Positions 16,692 to 25,502 are shown, counted from the first letter of the stretch. The stretch: DNA of 43,598 bases from CAZMGY01 sp964565945 [NCBI: uncultured bacterium] (GCA_964565945.1 CAZMGY010000024.1:1-43598), one strand, 5' to 3'. Numbers and translations are program-made. Notes: generated by a model from the sequence alone, not told the origin.

Positions 16692-17735
16692 ATGTTAACG
16701 AGACCTTTATTCATAAACGCTTGCTTAAATCAAAATGATGACCGTCCGCCTGTGTGGATCATGCGTCAAGCTGGTCGTTATTTGCCTGAATATCGCAAAA
16801 TCCGTAAGCAACATAACTTTATCTCTATGTGCAAAACACCCGAAGTGGCCGTCGAAGTAACCTTGCAACCCATTCAACGCTATCACATGGACGCTGCCAT
16901 TATTTTTTCCGATATCTTGGTAATACCCCAAGCTCTGGGCTGTCCCCTACGTTTCGAAGAAGGTGTTGGCCCTATTTTTGATCAACCTGTGCGCAACACT
17001 CACGACGTGGACAAACTGATTGCCGAAGATGCCGCGCATCGGCTTGACTATGTGTATCAAGCCATCAAGTTAACCAAACAAGAACTTAACAATACTCCCC
17101 TGATTGGTTTTGCCGGAGCCCCTTTCACCGTAGCTGCCTATTTGGTCGAAGGACGTTTGAGCAAAAATCTCCACATGATCAAAAAGATGATGTTTCAAAA
17201 CCCAGATTTGCTTCATAGTCTCATGGATACATTGACCGACGTGACCATTGCTTATTTGAATCAACAAATCGAAGCTGGTGCCGACGCCATTCAAATATTC
17301 GAATCGTGGGCTCATGTCTTGTCATGGGATCATTTTCAGTCATTTTCCTACGATTATATTCGCAAAATCATCCGAGGACTTAAGCGCCCCAATCACGTTC
17401 CAGTTATTGTTTTTGCTCGTGGCAGTAGTTTGTTCGCCCCAGTGCTTTCCGATGTTGGAGCTAATGTACTAGGTCTTGATTGGACTTGCTCTCTCAGCCA
17501 AATGAGAGAGCAACTACCCTCTCGTTTAGCACTGCAAGGTAACTTTGATCCACACCTAATGTACGCTTCACCGCAAACCATTCAAACAACGGTTCAACAC
17601 ACCTTAAACACCATGCAAAACAATCCAGGCTACATTGTTAACCTAGGCCAGGGTCTCTTACCAGACATGAACCCAAAGCACGTTCAAGCCTTTGTCGAAA
17701 CAGTCCAATCTTTTGCGAAAGAGTCCCTCTCATGA
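16692..17735 (+). CDS. hemE: Uroporphyrinogen decarboxylase
   Basis: A 347-residue cytosolic enzyme that removes four acetate carboxyls from uroporphyrinogen III to give coproporphyrinogen III. The N-terminal signature PPVWIMRQAGRYLPEYRKIR (about 19-38) holds the substrate-binding arginines. A second signature, GFAGAPFTVAAYLVEG, lies near 139-154; catalytic Asp is in IIFSDILVIPQALG (about 75-88). Length is normal. The stop overlaps the hemN start by ATGA, so the two are coupled. No strong ribosome site precedes ATG 16692 (only AGAGAAA). Confidence 0.96.
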   Translation: MLTRPLFINACLNQNDDRPPVWIMRQAGRYLPEYRKIRKQHNFISMCKTPEVAVEVTLQPIQRYHMDAAIIFSDILVIPQALGCPLRFEEGVGPIFDQPVRNTHDVDKLIAEDAAHRLDYVYQAIKLTKQELNNTPLIGFAGAPFTVAAYLVEGRLSKNLHMIKKMMFQNPDLLHSLMDTLTDVTIAYLNQQIEAGADAIQIFESWAHVLSWDHFQSFSYDYIRKIIRGLKRPNHVPVIVFARGSSLFAPVLSDVGANVLGLDWTCSLSQMREQLPSRLALQGNFDPHLMYASPQTIQTTVQHTLNTMQNNPGYIVNLGQGLLPDMNPKHVQAFVETVQSFAKESLS

Positions 17736-19108
17736 GTACTCCCTCTTTAAGCAAAGAGTTGATTCAACAATACAACGTACAAGGGCCTAGGTACACGAGT
17801 TATCCAACCGTACCTAATTGGTCCGAAGATGTAACTTATCAAGATTACAGTCTAGCCCTTCAAAACATGGGGAAAGACAACCAAGCTATCTCACTTTATA
17901 TTCACATCCCCTACTGTGAAAAACTTTGCACCTTTTGTGGATGCATGGTCAAAATCCGTCCCAATAAACCCTCTGTGGGCGATCATTATTTGGATATCCT
18001 ATTCAAAGAGCTTGACCTTATTGATCAAAACGTTCAGAAAAAAAAAGATGTGTTTCAATTCCATATTGGAGGAGGCACGCCCAATTTTTTAAGCATCGAC
18101 CAAATGCAACGCTTATGGGATCGTCTAGCTCAAAGCTTTAATATCGACGCCGATGGAGAAATTGCAATCGAAATTGATCCACGCACCGTTTCACACGAGC
18201 AACTTAAGCACTACCGCAAGTTGGGCTTCAATCGTATTTCGATGGGAATTCAAGACTTTGAGCTCAAGGTTCAAGAAGCCATTAATCGCATTCAACCTTT
18301 CAACTTAGTCCAAAGTATCTTTGCCACCTGCCGCGAACTTGATTACGAATCAATCAACTTTGATCTTATTTACGGCCTGCCCTTTCAAACCCAAAAAACA
18401 TTTCTCAATACCGTTGAACAAGTTAATCAATTGCGCCCAGATCGGATTGCGCTTTACAGCTTTGCGCATGTCCCTTGGCTTAAAAAACACCAAAAACTAA
18501 TTGATCTGGCATCACTTCCCAAGCCAGAAGATAAGCTCGACATTTTTCTTAAGACCCGCCAGTTTTTCCTAGAGCACGATTACGATGCTATTGCTATGGA
18601 TCATTTCGCTCTCAAAAGCGATGCTATGGCTCAAGCATTTCATCAAGGGGCGCTATATCGCAACTTTATGGGCTACACCCTAAGGTACACGCAAGATTTT
18701 ATTGGCCTGGGTCTTTCCTCGATTGGCTTTGTGCAAAATACCTTTGTCCAAAATCATAAAAACCTTAACCACTATCAATCCGCTCTCGAAAAAGGGTTCC
18801 TCGCTACCGAACGCGGCAAAGTTTTGCATCAAGATGATCAAATACGCCTATGGATCATCAATGCCTTTATGTGTCAGTTTTCGCTCAACACACAAACATT
18901 TGAACAAATATTCGGTCTATCTTTTGGCGACTATTTTCAAGACGAACAAGCCCATATTCAAAACTGTCTCAAAGAAGGCCTCCTTACACAAAACGGCTAC
19001 ATTTACCAAGCCACGGAACTCGGCAAACTCTTTATTCGAAACATCTGTATGGGATTTGATGCCTATTTCAAGCCATCCAAAGAACAACGATTTTCACAAA
19101 CCATTTAA
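17732..19108 (+). CDS. hemN: Oxygen-independent coproporphyrinogen III dehydrogenase (radical SAM)
   Basis: A 458-residue radical-SAM enzyme that decarboxylates coproporphyrinogen III without oxygen. The cluster motif is YIHIPYCEKLCTFCGCMVK (about 56-74), with the extra cysteine characteristic of true HemN rather than HemW. GGGTPNFL (about 113-120) and the HemN C-terminal domain (GLGLSSIGFVQNTFVQN) follow. N-terminal QQYNVQGPRYTSYPTVPNW is the HemN substrate-binding arm. Start overlaps hemE (ATGA). Its TAA shares bases with the convergent heptosyltransferase stop. Presence of this form suggests microaerobic or anaerobic growth. Confidence 0.96.
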   Translation: MSTPSLSKELIQQYNVQGPRYTSYPTVPNWSEDVTYQDYSLALQNMGKDNQAISLYIHIPYCEKLCTFCGCMVKIRPNKPSVGDHYLDILFKELDLIDQNVQKKKDVFQFHIGGGTPNFLSIDQMQRLWDRLAQSFNIDADGEIAIEIDPRTVSHEQLKHYRKLGFNRISMGIQDFELKVQEAINRIQPFNLVQSIFATCRELDYESINFDLIYGLPFQTQKTFLNTVEQVNQLRPDRIALYSFAHVPWLKKHQKLIDLASLPKPEDKLDIFLKTRQFFLEHDYDAIAMDHFALKSDAMAQAFHQGALYRNFMGYTLRYTQDFIGLGLSSIGFVQNTFVQNHKNLNHYQSALEKGFLATERGKVLHQDDQIRLWIINAFMCQFSLNTQTFEQIFGLSFGDYFQDEQAHIQNCLKEGLLTQNGYIYQATELGKLFIRNICMGFDAYFKPSKEQRFSQTI

Positions 19109-20229
19109 TGTATTTTTTTGGTCAATTGACGCGACACCATATCTTGAAAAGCTACAAAGACTTCTTCAATAGTAATATCCTTAATGCAGGCAAACTTGTT
19201 TTGACACATCTCTGCTAAACAGTCCGCCCCACTGCAAGGCAAGTTTTTGTCCACCACACGGTGAATCGATTCTCGTGGTCCCCAACGAACGAGGTTAGAA
19301 GGACCGTTCACCAGTACTGTCGGAGTTGCCAGCATAACTGCAAGATGCATTGTTCCCGTGTTGTTACTCACAAAAGCATCACAACGTTTTAGCAAATAAA
19401 CCAATTGCTTTAAATCAGTCTGCCCCATAAGGGAAACCACCTGGTCAGGAGCCTTATGCTCCACTTTCTCCCAAAAAACACTCTCTTCTTTAGTTCCAGT
19501 CAACACAATGCGACAGTCATACTCCTGAGCAATGCGAGACATCAACTGAATGTATTTTTCAATATCCCAGGCACGGAAAGGCCGTAAGGCAGAGCATGAA
19601 GTATGCAAACCAATCACAAAATCATCTTTCGCAATTCCATAGTTATCCTCCAACCAATCATCCATCGCTCTCTTTTCCTGATCAGACAACGACCACAGAA
19701 CATAGTTCAAAGATTTAACCTCGAGACTCTTTTTAATAAGAAATTTAGGCACATCTTTTTCATACATTTGTGTCGGATCAACGTCATAAGCTTCATGATA
19801 CAAAAATCCATGAATCCCAACATCAAACCCTATTCTCCAAGGAATCCTAAGCAAAAGCATCATTAATGCCATCATCAAAGTGTCGCCATAAGACAAATCA
19901 ATTGAAAGATCAAAACGTTTCCGCTTTAGCATCATCCACAAAGCCAACTTGTCTTTCCGCGACATCGATGGATCATAAGCCAAACATTCCACCACACCAG
20001 GTATCATTTGAAGCAAAGGAACATAAGGAGGTTTCACCAAAAGCGTCACTTTCGCCTTAGGGAAATGTTCAATCAGCGAATAAATCGCCTCTAAACTTAG
20101 AGCCACATCTCCTAATCGGTCACAGCGAATCGCTAAAATATGATTGGGAACAGTCGGCTTCTTGCCTGGAAATACAATCCTTTTAGCCAAAACAAAACGT
20201 TTTAATAACAAAAAAACTTTTTTTTTCAT
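19105..20229 (-). CDS. GT9-family heptosyltransferase (LPS core type)
   Basis: A 374-residue glycosyltransferase of the ADP-heptose:LPS family. Marks are ILAIRCDRLGDVALSLEAIY (about 30-49), IDLSYGDTLMMALMMLL, IGLHTSCSALRPFRAWDIEK (about 207-226), and the nucleotide-site segment AFVSNNTGTMHLAVMLATPT (about 289-308). Such enzymes add heptose to the inner core of lipopolysaccharide on the cytoplasmic face. Start overlaps the murE stop by ATGA, putting it at the end of the division-wall operon instead of murF. Exact acceptor cannot be told. The end overlaps the hemN stop codon on the other strand. Confidence 0.88.
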   Translation of the reverse strand: MKKKVFLLLKRFVLAKRIVFPGKKPTVPNHILAIRCDRLGDVALSLEAIYSLIEHFPKAKVTLLVKPPYVPLLQMIPGVVECLAYDPSMSRKDKLALWMMLKRKRFDLSIDLSYGDTLMMALMMLLLRIPWRIGFDVGIHGFLYHEAYDVDPTQMYEKDVPKFLIKKSLEVKSLNYVLWSLSDQEKRAMDDWLEDNYGIAKDDFVIGLHTSCSALRPFRAWDIEKYIQLMSRIAQEYDCRIVLTGTKEESVFWEKVEHKAPDQVVSLMGQTDLKQLVYLLKRCDAFVSNNTGTMHLAVMLATPTVLVNGPSNLVRWGPRESIHRVVDKNLPCSGADCLAEMCQNKFACIKDITIEEVFVAFQDMVSRQLTKKIH

Positions 20230-21650
20230 AAGGTAGTTATTGTAACATTAGACAGGTTAGAAAGCACCTTTTGATCACAATATTCATATTTAACCCCACA
20301 TATATCTTGGTAACTTTCGTGCCCCTTGCCCGCAATCAGCACCACATCACCCTCGGATGCCTGCTGAAGAGCCACAATAATTGCTTGCTCTCTTGACTCA
20401 ACTTCTAAACAATGACTTGCCACAGCAATCCCTGCGGCAATCTGTTGCATAATAATGTGTGAATTTTCATAGCGTGGATTATCCGAAGTAAGCACAATTG
20501 AATCAGCCCAGTCCGAAGCCACCTTTCCCATTAAAGGACGCTTATCCTTATCACGATCTCCTCCACAGCCAAACACCACCCATAGATGCTTAGCATACTC
20601 TTGCTTAAGCGTTTTAAGAACATTGGCTAAGGCATCTGGTGTATGCGCATAATCAATAAAAACAAGTTTCCCATCAAATTCATAGGACTCCAAGCGGCCC
20701 GGTATCATTACCTTATCCTGCAAAGCCTTCTGCATGCGAGAAACGTCCCACTGCAACACATACCCCACAGCTAACGACGCCAACACATTAAGATCGTTAT
20801 ACGACCCAACTAAACCATGATTGACTTCGTAAGGCATATCATTATGCCAAAACACCTGCAAACGTCCTTGAGAATTTTTAACGCCCCTAAGGTCACATCC
20901 CTCCGACCCACCATAACGAATCACCTGAGCCCGACAATTTTTAACCATTTCCTCGGCATAAGGATCATCGGCATAAATCACCGCATAAGTATCCCTTTCA
21001 AGCTCGTCAAACAATCGTTTCTTAGCTTTAAGATAATCCTCCATTGTGGAATGATAATCCAAATGATCATGGGTTAAATTGGTGAAAACGGCAACTTTCA
21101 CAGGTAAAGAATGCAAGCGACCTTGCTGCAAAGCATGCGAAGAGGCTTCCATCACACAAACATCCGCACCCTGATCCACTAATTGACGCCCCCATCGGTA
21201 ACTATCTGGAGGTGCTGGTGTTGTATGTTGCTCTTTGGCCAAAATGGTCTCTCCGATGCGGTAATTAATCGTACCCAACACACCCACTGTCTTGGAACAA
21301 GCCTGCCCCAAAGCTTCTAAAAGATAAGTGACTGAGGTTTTACCATTCGTCCCTGTGATCGCAATATTGACCATCGCGGACCATGGGTCACCATAAACCC
21401 AACTGCAAATCGCATGCAAATCAGATTCTATCGTATCGGAAACCCTAACAGGCACAGTCGAAGACAGAAGACGGTGACTCAGCACCGCAACTGCTCCTCG
21501 CTCCACCGCCATATCGATATAATCGGCTCCATCGACACACGTTCCAGACAAAGCTACAAATAGATCCCCAGGCTGAACAAGGCGTGAATCAACGCACACA
21601 CGTGAGCAGGTGAGCAGTAACTCTTTCAGTTGTTCCACAATTTCAGACAC
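20226..21650 (-). CDS. murE: UDP-MurNAc-L-Ala-D-Glu:meso-diaminopimelate ligase
   Basis: A 474-residue cytoplasmic Mur ligase that adds the third residue to the peptidoglycan stem peptide. The ATP P-loop is AITGTNGKTSVTYLLE (about 97-112). The carbamylated-lysine region is DYLKAKKRLFDEL (about 204-216). DNPRYE (about 400-405) is the DNPR motif that marks meso-diaminopimelate specificity; the lysine-specific form differs. The start is GTG 21650, with GGAGG five bases upstream, 15 bases after ftsI ends. In the usual division cluster murF follows; here a GT9 heptosyltransferase does. Confidence 0.95.
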   Translation of the reverse strand: MSEIVEQLKELLLTCSRVCVDSRLVQPGDLFVALSGTCVDGADYIDMAVERGAVAVLSHRLLSSTVPVRVSDTIESDLHAICSWVYGDPWSAMVNIAITGTNGKTSVTYLLEALGQACSKTVGVLGTINYRIGETILAKEQHTTPAPPDSYRWGRQLVDQGADVCVMEASSHALQQGRLHSLPVKVAVFTNLTHDHLDYHSTMEDYLKAKKRLFDELERDTYAVIYADDPYAEEMVKNCRAQVIRYGGSEGCDLRGVKNSQGRLQVFWHNDMPYEVNHGLVGSYNDLNVLASLAVGYVLQWDVSRMQKALQDKVMIPGRLESYEFDGKLVFIDYAHTPDALANVLKTLKQEYAKHLWVVFGCGGDRDKDKRPLMGKVASDWADSIVLTSDNPRYENSHIIMQQIAAGIAVASHCLEVESREQAIIVALQQASEGDVVLIAGKGHESYQDICGVKYEYCDQKVLSNLSNVTITTL

Positions 21651-21665
21651 ACAAACCTCCGCACA

Positions 21666-23348
21666 CTATTGTACAACATAGCTTTTAAGTTCTTCTCCAA
21701 TGCGCTGAAAAATAGGCGCTGCTATCACACCCCCATAGCGATAAACATAGGGCGGTTCGTCCACAAAAACCCCAATGCAATACCTAGGGTTATCAGCAGG
21801 AAAAAACCCAATAAAAGAGCCGACATACTTATTTTTAGAATATCTTTTGGTTTTGGGATCATATTTTTGAGCCGTTCCCGTTTTACCCGCCACACGAATA
21901 CCTTTGATCATTGCACGACGTGCCGTTCCTTGATGTGATACCACAGATTCAAGCATGAGAGATACTTGCTGAGCAACATCTTTGCTAACAACTTTTCGAA
22001 CCACTTCAGACTCATAACGAGCCACCATGACCCCCTTTTTTTTTCTTAACTCCTTCACAATTTTAGGAGCCATCAAATAACCTTTATTAGCAATCACACC
22101 CATCGCATAAACCATCTGAATCGCCGTTGTCCCAATCTCTTGTCCCATTGGCAAAGAAGCTATTGAGGCTTTGGACCAAGAGTCCACAGGTCTCAAAACT
22201 CCTTCCACTTCCCCCAACAAATTAAGTCCCGAACTGCGACCAAAACCAAAAGCTCTCATATAGTCATAGAGCTTTTCCTCACCTAGTTTCTGTGCTATTT
22301 TGGCTGTTCCAATGTTACTCGACTTCTGCATAATCTGATGCACCGTAAGCCATCCGTGAGGCTTATGATCATGCAAAGGTCGCGAACGACCTTTAACCTT
22401 ATAACGACCATTTTCACAAAAAATCTTATCCTCATTTTGAACAAGTCCCTCATTAAGTGCCGCAGCAAAAGTTACAATTTTAAAGGTTGATCCTGGTTCA
22501 AAGGTATCGGCAATCGCACGATTGCGACGGTCATCCGCCTGACTTTTGCTTGCCTGATTCAGATCAAAAGAAGGAATGTTCGCTAAAGACAACAGCTCTC
22601 CTGTTCGGGGATCTATCACAATCACACTGATCGACTTGGGCTTGTATTTCTCATAACACATCGCCATTTCTCTCTCAACAACATACTGAATGCGCTCATC
22701 CAAAGTTAATACCAAGTCATAACCATCCTGAGGAACCCTTGTATGACGTTTAAGCGCCAAGAGTTCTCGTGATTTCCCATCCTTAGTGAAAGCTTTAAAA
22801 CCTTCTTCCCCTTTTAAGTTTTGCTCATAATAAGCTTCTAGACCTTCTAAACCATGGTGATCGGCACCAACAAAACCAATCACATGAGAGGCCATTTTCC
22901 CCTTGGGATACTCTCGCTTTTGTTCACGATCAAAATAGACACCTTTAACATTTTCTTTAAGGAGAATTTTATACAGCTGATCATCCATTCGGCGTTTAAG
23001 ATACACCGCTTTTTTGGAACTATTCAAACGCTTTTGAATCACGGCTAAATCCATACCTAAAATTCGATGCAAATGCTTAGCCACTTGCTCTTTATTTTGC
23101 ACTTCGTGAGGAGCCACTTTTAAAGTGTATTGATAATGACTCATAGCTAAAGGTAAACCATTGCGCTCAAAAATCGAACCCCGCAACGGTTTAAGCTTCT
23201 GGAAAGCCTCGTGCTGCACTTTAGCATAATCAATTAAGTCTTTTCTGATCACTTGCAAATAAAACAAACGTCCAAGCAAGAGAACAAACAGAAATGCCAG
23301 AAAAAGAACTACATGTTTCGAACGAGAGATATAAGCCTTTTTCACCAC
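21666..23348 (-). CDS. ftsI: Division-specific transpeptidase (PBP3/FtsI)
   Basis: A 560-residue class B penicillin-binding protein that cross-links septal peptidoglycan in the periplasm. One N-terminal membrane helix (VVLFLAFLFVLLLGRLFYLQ) is followed by the PBP dimer domain. Transpeptidase motifs are in order: SxxK in FEPGSTFKIVTF (about 281-292), SxN in MQKSSNIGTAK (about 340-350) and KTGT in VAGKTGTAQKYD (about 487-498). Length is normal. The start is GTG 23348; a second GTG follows. It sits between ftsL (28-base gap) and murE. Confidence 0.95.
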   Translation of the reverse strand: MVKKAYISRSKHVVLFLAFLFVLLLGRLFYLQVIRKDLIDYAKVQHEAFQKLKPLRGSIFERNGLPLAMSHYQYTLKVAPHEVQNKEQVAKHLHRILGMDLAVIQKRLNSSKKAVYLKRRMDDQLYKILLKENVKGVYFDREQKREYPKGKMASHVIGFVGADHHGLEGLEAYYEQNLKGEEGFKAFTKDGKSRELLALKRHTRVPQDGYDLVLTLDERIQYVVEREMAMCYEKYKPKSISVIVIDPRTGELLSLANIPSFDLNQASKSQADDRRNRAIADTFEPGSTFKIVTFAAALNEGLVQNEDKIFCENGRYKVKGRSRPLHDHKPHGWLTVHQIMQKSSNIGTAKIAQKLGEEKLYDYMRAFGFGRSSGLNLLGEVEGVLRPVDSWSKASIASLPMGQEIGTTAIQMVYAMGVIANKGYLMAPKIVKELRKKKGVMVARYESEVVRKVVSKDVAQQVSLMLESVVSHQGTARRAMIKGIRVAGKTGTAQKYDPKTKRYSKNKYVGSFIGFFPADNPRYCIGVFVDEPPYVYRYGGVIAAPIFQRIGEELKSYVVQ

Positions 23349-23376
23349 ACAACCTATGACAAGCTAAAAAATTTAT

Positions 23377-23763
23377 TTACGCACTGCGCCCAGATCTTTG
23401 ATCGCCATGACCTGCATCCGCAAATGTCATAAAGCTAGGCATAGGTGGTATTGGAACATCTATTCCTTGAGATTGCAAATGCTCGGCTAGTTCGTGCTTT
23501 ACCTGAGATTCTACCTTATAAACTACTTTGGTTTGTCGACCACGAATCAAGCCTAATTCATTACAAGATATGGTTTCGATACGCTCCAAGGAACTCAATG
23601 AAGCTTCTTTGAGTTGGAGGGCCCTGACCTGAAAGTGCAAATCTTTAAGCGTTTCTTCTTTTTGTGTTAAAACACGCCCCATTTGAATCCACTGAACATG
23701 TTGCCAAACACAACAAAAAATACAAACAAAAGAAACCCCTAAAACCATAAAAAAGCGATGCAT
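23377..23763 (-). CDS. ftsL: FtsL-like bitopic division protein
   Basis: A 128-residue protein with a short cytoplasmic start, one membrane helix (FFMVLGVSFVCIFCCVWQHV) and a heptad-rich coiled coil (about 35-65, LTQKEETLKDLHFQVRALQL), the shape of FtsL, which joins FtsB/FtsQ and activates FtsWI. The call rests on shape and on its position between rsmH and ftsI; FtsL sequences diverge strongly. The C-terminal 45 residues (SQGIDVPIPPMPSFM) are longer than usual. I start it at ATG 23763; TTG 23775 would overlap rsmH by seven bases. Confidence 0.8.
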   Translation of the reverse strand: MHRFFMVLGVSFVCIFCCVWQHVQWIQMGRVLTQKEETLKDLHFQVRALQLKEASLSSLERIETISCNELGLIRGRQTKVVYKVESQVKHELAEHLQSQGIDVPIPPMPSFMTFADAGHGDQRSGRSA

Positions 23764-23768
23764 ATTCT

Positions 23769-24662
23769 TTAACAATCCTCTAATTCCAAGCGTTCACAAA
23801 CTCTCATCTTGGCACTGCGTGATCGTTTGTTATGCTTAATTTCTTCAACACTAGGAACGATTGGTTTTTTGGTTAACAACTGACACAAACCTTGTTTAGA
23901 CCATTCACGAAACTGAACTTTAACTCGACGATCCTCGAGAGAATGATACGAAATTACACACAGCCGTCCCCTGGGTTTAAGACAAAACAGGCTATCTGTT
24001 AAAAAACGATCCAGATGATCCAGTTCTTGATTAACAGCAATTCGCAAAGCTTGAAAGGTGCGGGTTGCTGGATGAATTTTGCCACGACGCCCATAGGCCC
24101 TCACAACAAGATCGGCCAACTCTGTCGTGGTCTCAATAGGGTGACGACGGCGCGTCTCCACCACCAATTTTGCGATGCGCCGCGAACGACGTTCATCACC
24201 ATACTGGTAAATGGTATTTGCAAGTTCTTGCTCACTCAACTGACTGACCAAATTAGCTGCCGAAGGGCCTTCGCTACGATTCATTCGCATATCTAGAGCC
24301 GCATCCTTCATAAAGCTAAATCCCCGCTCACCCTCATCCAATTGCAGGGACGAAACACCTAAATCAACCAAAATTCCATCCACAGCGGAAATATTCATCT
24401 GATCCAAAACGCTCTTTATCTCACTGTAGTTTCCCCAAACACAATGAGAGGTTCCCTCAACCGCACGCAATTGCTCTTTGGCAATCGCTAAAGCCTCTTG
24501 GTCCCGATCAATACCAATCACACAACCATCGGGACCAGTCTTCTTTAAAATAGCTTGGGCATGTCCAGCACATCCCACAGTGCCGTCCACAAAAACGCCC
24601 CCTGATTGAACCGCTAAGGCATCTAACACTTCGTCGAACAACACAGGTATATGTTTTTGCAT
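23769..24662 (-). CDS. rsmH: 16S rRNA m4C1402 methyltransferase RsmH (MraW)
   Basis: A 297-residue SAM-dependent enzyme that N4-methylates C1402 of 16S rRNA in the P-site. It starts MQKHIPVLFDEVLDALAV, the family N terminus. The SAM site is FVDGTVGCAGHAQAIL (about 24-39) and later signatures are DGILVDLGVSSLQLDEGERG (about 96-115) and VISYHSLEDRRVK (about 252-264). GTG 24671 is an alternative start; ATG 24662 aligns best with the family. It is the second gene of the mraZ operon, 125 bases after mraZ with palindromes between. Confidence 0.93.
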   Translation of the reverse strand: MQKHIPVLFDEVLDALAVQSGGVFVDGTVGCAGHAQAILKKTGPDGCVIGIDRDQEALAIAKEQLRAVEGTSHCVWGNYSEIKSVLDQMNISAVDGILVDLGVSSLQLDEGERGFSFMKDAALDMRMNRSEGPSAANLVSQLSEQELANTIYQYGDERRSRRIAKLVVETRRRHPIETTTELADLVVRAYGRRGKIHPATRTFQALRIAVNQELDHLDRFLTDSLFCLKPRGRLCVISYHSLEDRRVKVQFREWSKQGLCQLLTKKPIVPSVEEIKHNKRSRSAKMRVCERLELEDC

Positions 24663-24746
24663 AACACGCACTTAACCCAAGAATAAATCTTGTCTAACTT
24701 ATTCAGCGGGTTTTCCCAACACACATGAGAGTCTAAGCTCTTTAAT

Positions 24747-24779
24747 CCAAATGACTCATTTGGACACACGTGTCATGAC
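24747..24779. repeat. Cluster of palindromes between mraZ and rsmH
   Basis: CCAAATGA, a C, and TCATTTGG form a perfect 8-bp inverted repeat (24747-24763). Directly after come ACACGTGT (24766-24773) and GTCATGAC (24772-24779), both perfect 8-base palindromes. No T-run follows in the gene direction, so this is unlikely to be an intrinsic terminator. It may be a protein site or an RNA processing/stability hairpin. Confidence 0.5.
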
Positions 24780-24786
24780 CCAGCTA

Positions 24787-25245
24787 TTAACCCTGCAGAA
24801 GATCCCCCTCTTCTGCCCCCAAAGATTCCGCAAGCAACTCAAACGAATCGTGATTATTTGCATTAAATTCTTGCCATATCTGGCGATCCCAAATTTCGAT
24901 TTTATTGTCCAAACCAATCACCGTGATATCTCGATCCATTTTAGCTTCGTCTTTAAACTTATCGGGAATCAAAATACGTCCTTGTCGATCACAAACAACT
25001 TCCATTGTTCGCGAATACAATAAACGCTGAAACTTACGAACATCCCCTTTGAAGTAAGAATTATTTTTGAGACCGTTAAGTTCATCTTGCCACCCATCGG
25101 GTGTATACAAAGCTAAACAGGTGTCGAAACCACGAGTCATGAAAAATTTGGGAAGACTATCGGGATCCAAAGCTTCACGAAAGCGGGATGGCAATATAAA
25201 TCTATTCTTACCATCTAAAGAGTGTTTATACTCTCCAAAAAACAT
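24787..25245 (-). CDS. mraZ: Transcriptional regulator MraZ
   Basis: A 152-residue AbrB-fold protein with two MraZ repeats: FFGEYKHSLDGKNRFILPSR (2-21) and the second around MEVVCDRQGRILIPDKFK (about 81-98). MraZ represses its own division-wall operon by binding repeated boxes in its promoter. ATG 25245 is preceded by GGAGG. Three 10-base direct repeats lie at 25253-25282, immediately upstream, in agreement with self-regulation. It is the first gene of mraZ-rsmH-ftsL-ftsI-murE-GT9. Confidence 0.95.
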   Translation of the reverse strand: MFFGEYKHSLDGKNRFILPSRFREALDPDSLPKFFMTRGFDTCLALYTPDGWQDELNGLKNNSYFKGDVRKFQRLLYSRTMEVVCDRQGRILIPDKFKDEAKMDRDITVIGLDNKIEIWDRQIWQEFNANNHDSFELLAESLGAEEGDLLQG

Positions 25246-25252
25246 TTATTAC

Positions 25253-25282
25253 TTTCCTCCACTTTGCCCCACTTTGCTCTAC
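25253..25282 (-). promoter_or_regulatory. MraZ box: three 10-base direct repeats
   Basis: On the minus strand the sequence reads GTAGAGCAAA, GTGGGGCAAA, GTGGAGGAAA without gaps. Repeats with a TGGGN-like core at 10-base spacing are the known MraZ operator form. The last repeat contains the mraZ ribosome site, and the boxes begin a few bases after the predicted transcription start, so binding could block both transcription and translation. Confidence 0.8.
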
Positions 25283-25291
25283 TTAAGAAGT

Positions 25292-25320
25292 ATTATAGAG
25301 GTATCGCTCCATTTATTCAA
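25292..25320 (-). promoter_or_regulatory. mraZ operon promoter
   Basis: TTGAAT (25320-25315), a 17-base spacer and a perfect TATAAT (25297-25292) on the minus strand, directly upstream of the MraZ box. Confidence 0.75.
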
Positions 25321-25428
25321 GGGTTTATTACAGTTTTTTTCACTTTGTCATCACGGGTGTTTTTTCACACATTTGTCATACTTAGACCTTAATACTTATG
25401 ACCCCACAGCTTCTATTCTTGTCATATT

Positions 25429-25502
25429 GTGGCTTGACCACGGATCTGGATCGTATAACATAGGTCCGCAGTACCACGTGGGATACACGACAGACAAGCC
25501 AC
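25429..25502. other. Possible structured RNA or folded DNA element between thiL and mraZ
   Basis: GTGGCTTG (25429-25436) and CAAGCCAC (25495-25502) form a perfect 8-bp outer stem. Inside, GGATC (25448-25452) can pair with GGTCC (25463-25467, one G-U in RNA), and GTACC-ACGT-GGGATAC (25471-25486) forms a second hairpin with a small bulge. The result is a 74-base three-way junction. Length resembles a tRNA, but I find no T-arm consensus and no anticodon loop, so I do not call tRNA. The rest of the 302-base gap (25246-25547) holds only the mraZ control region and AT-rich sequence. Confidence 0.35.

Noticed and set aside
25429-25502. tRNA gene
   Set aside because: Length and closed outer stem fit, but neither strand shows a T-loop (TTCRANN) or a plausible anticodon arm.
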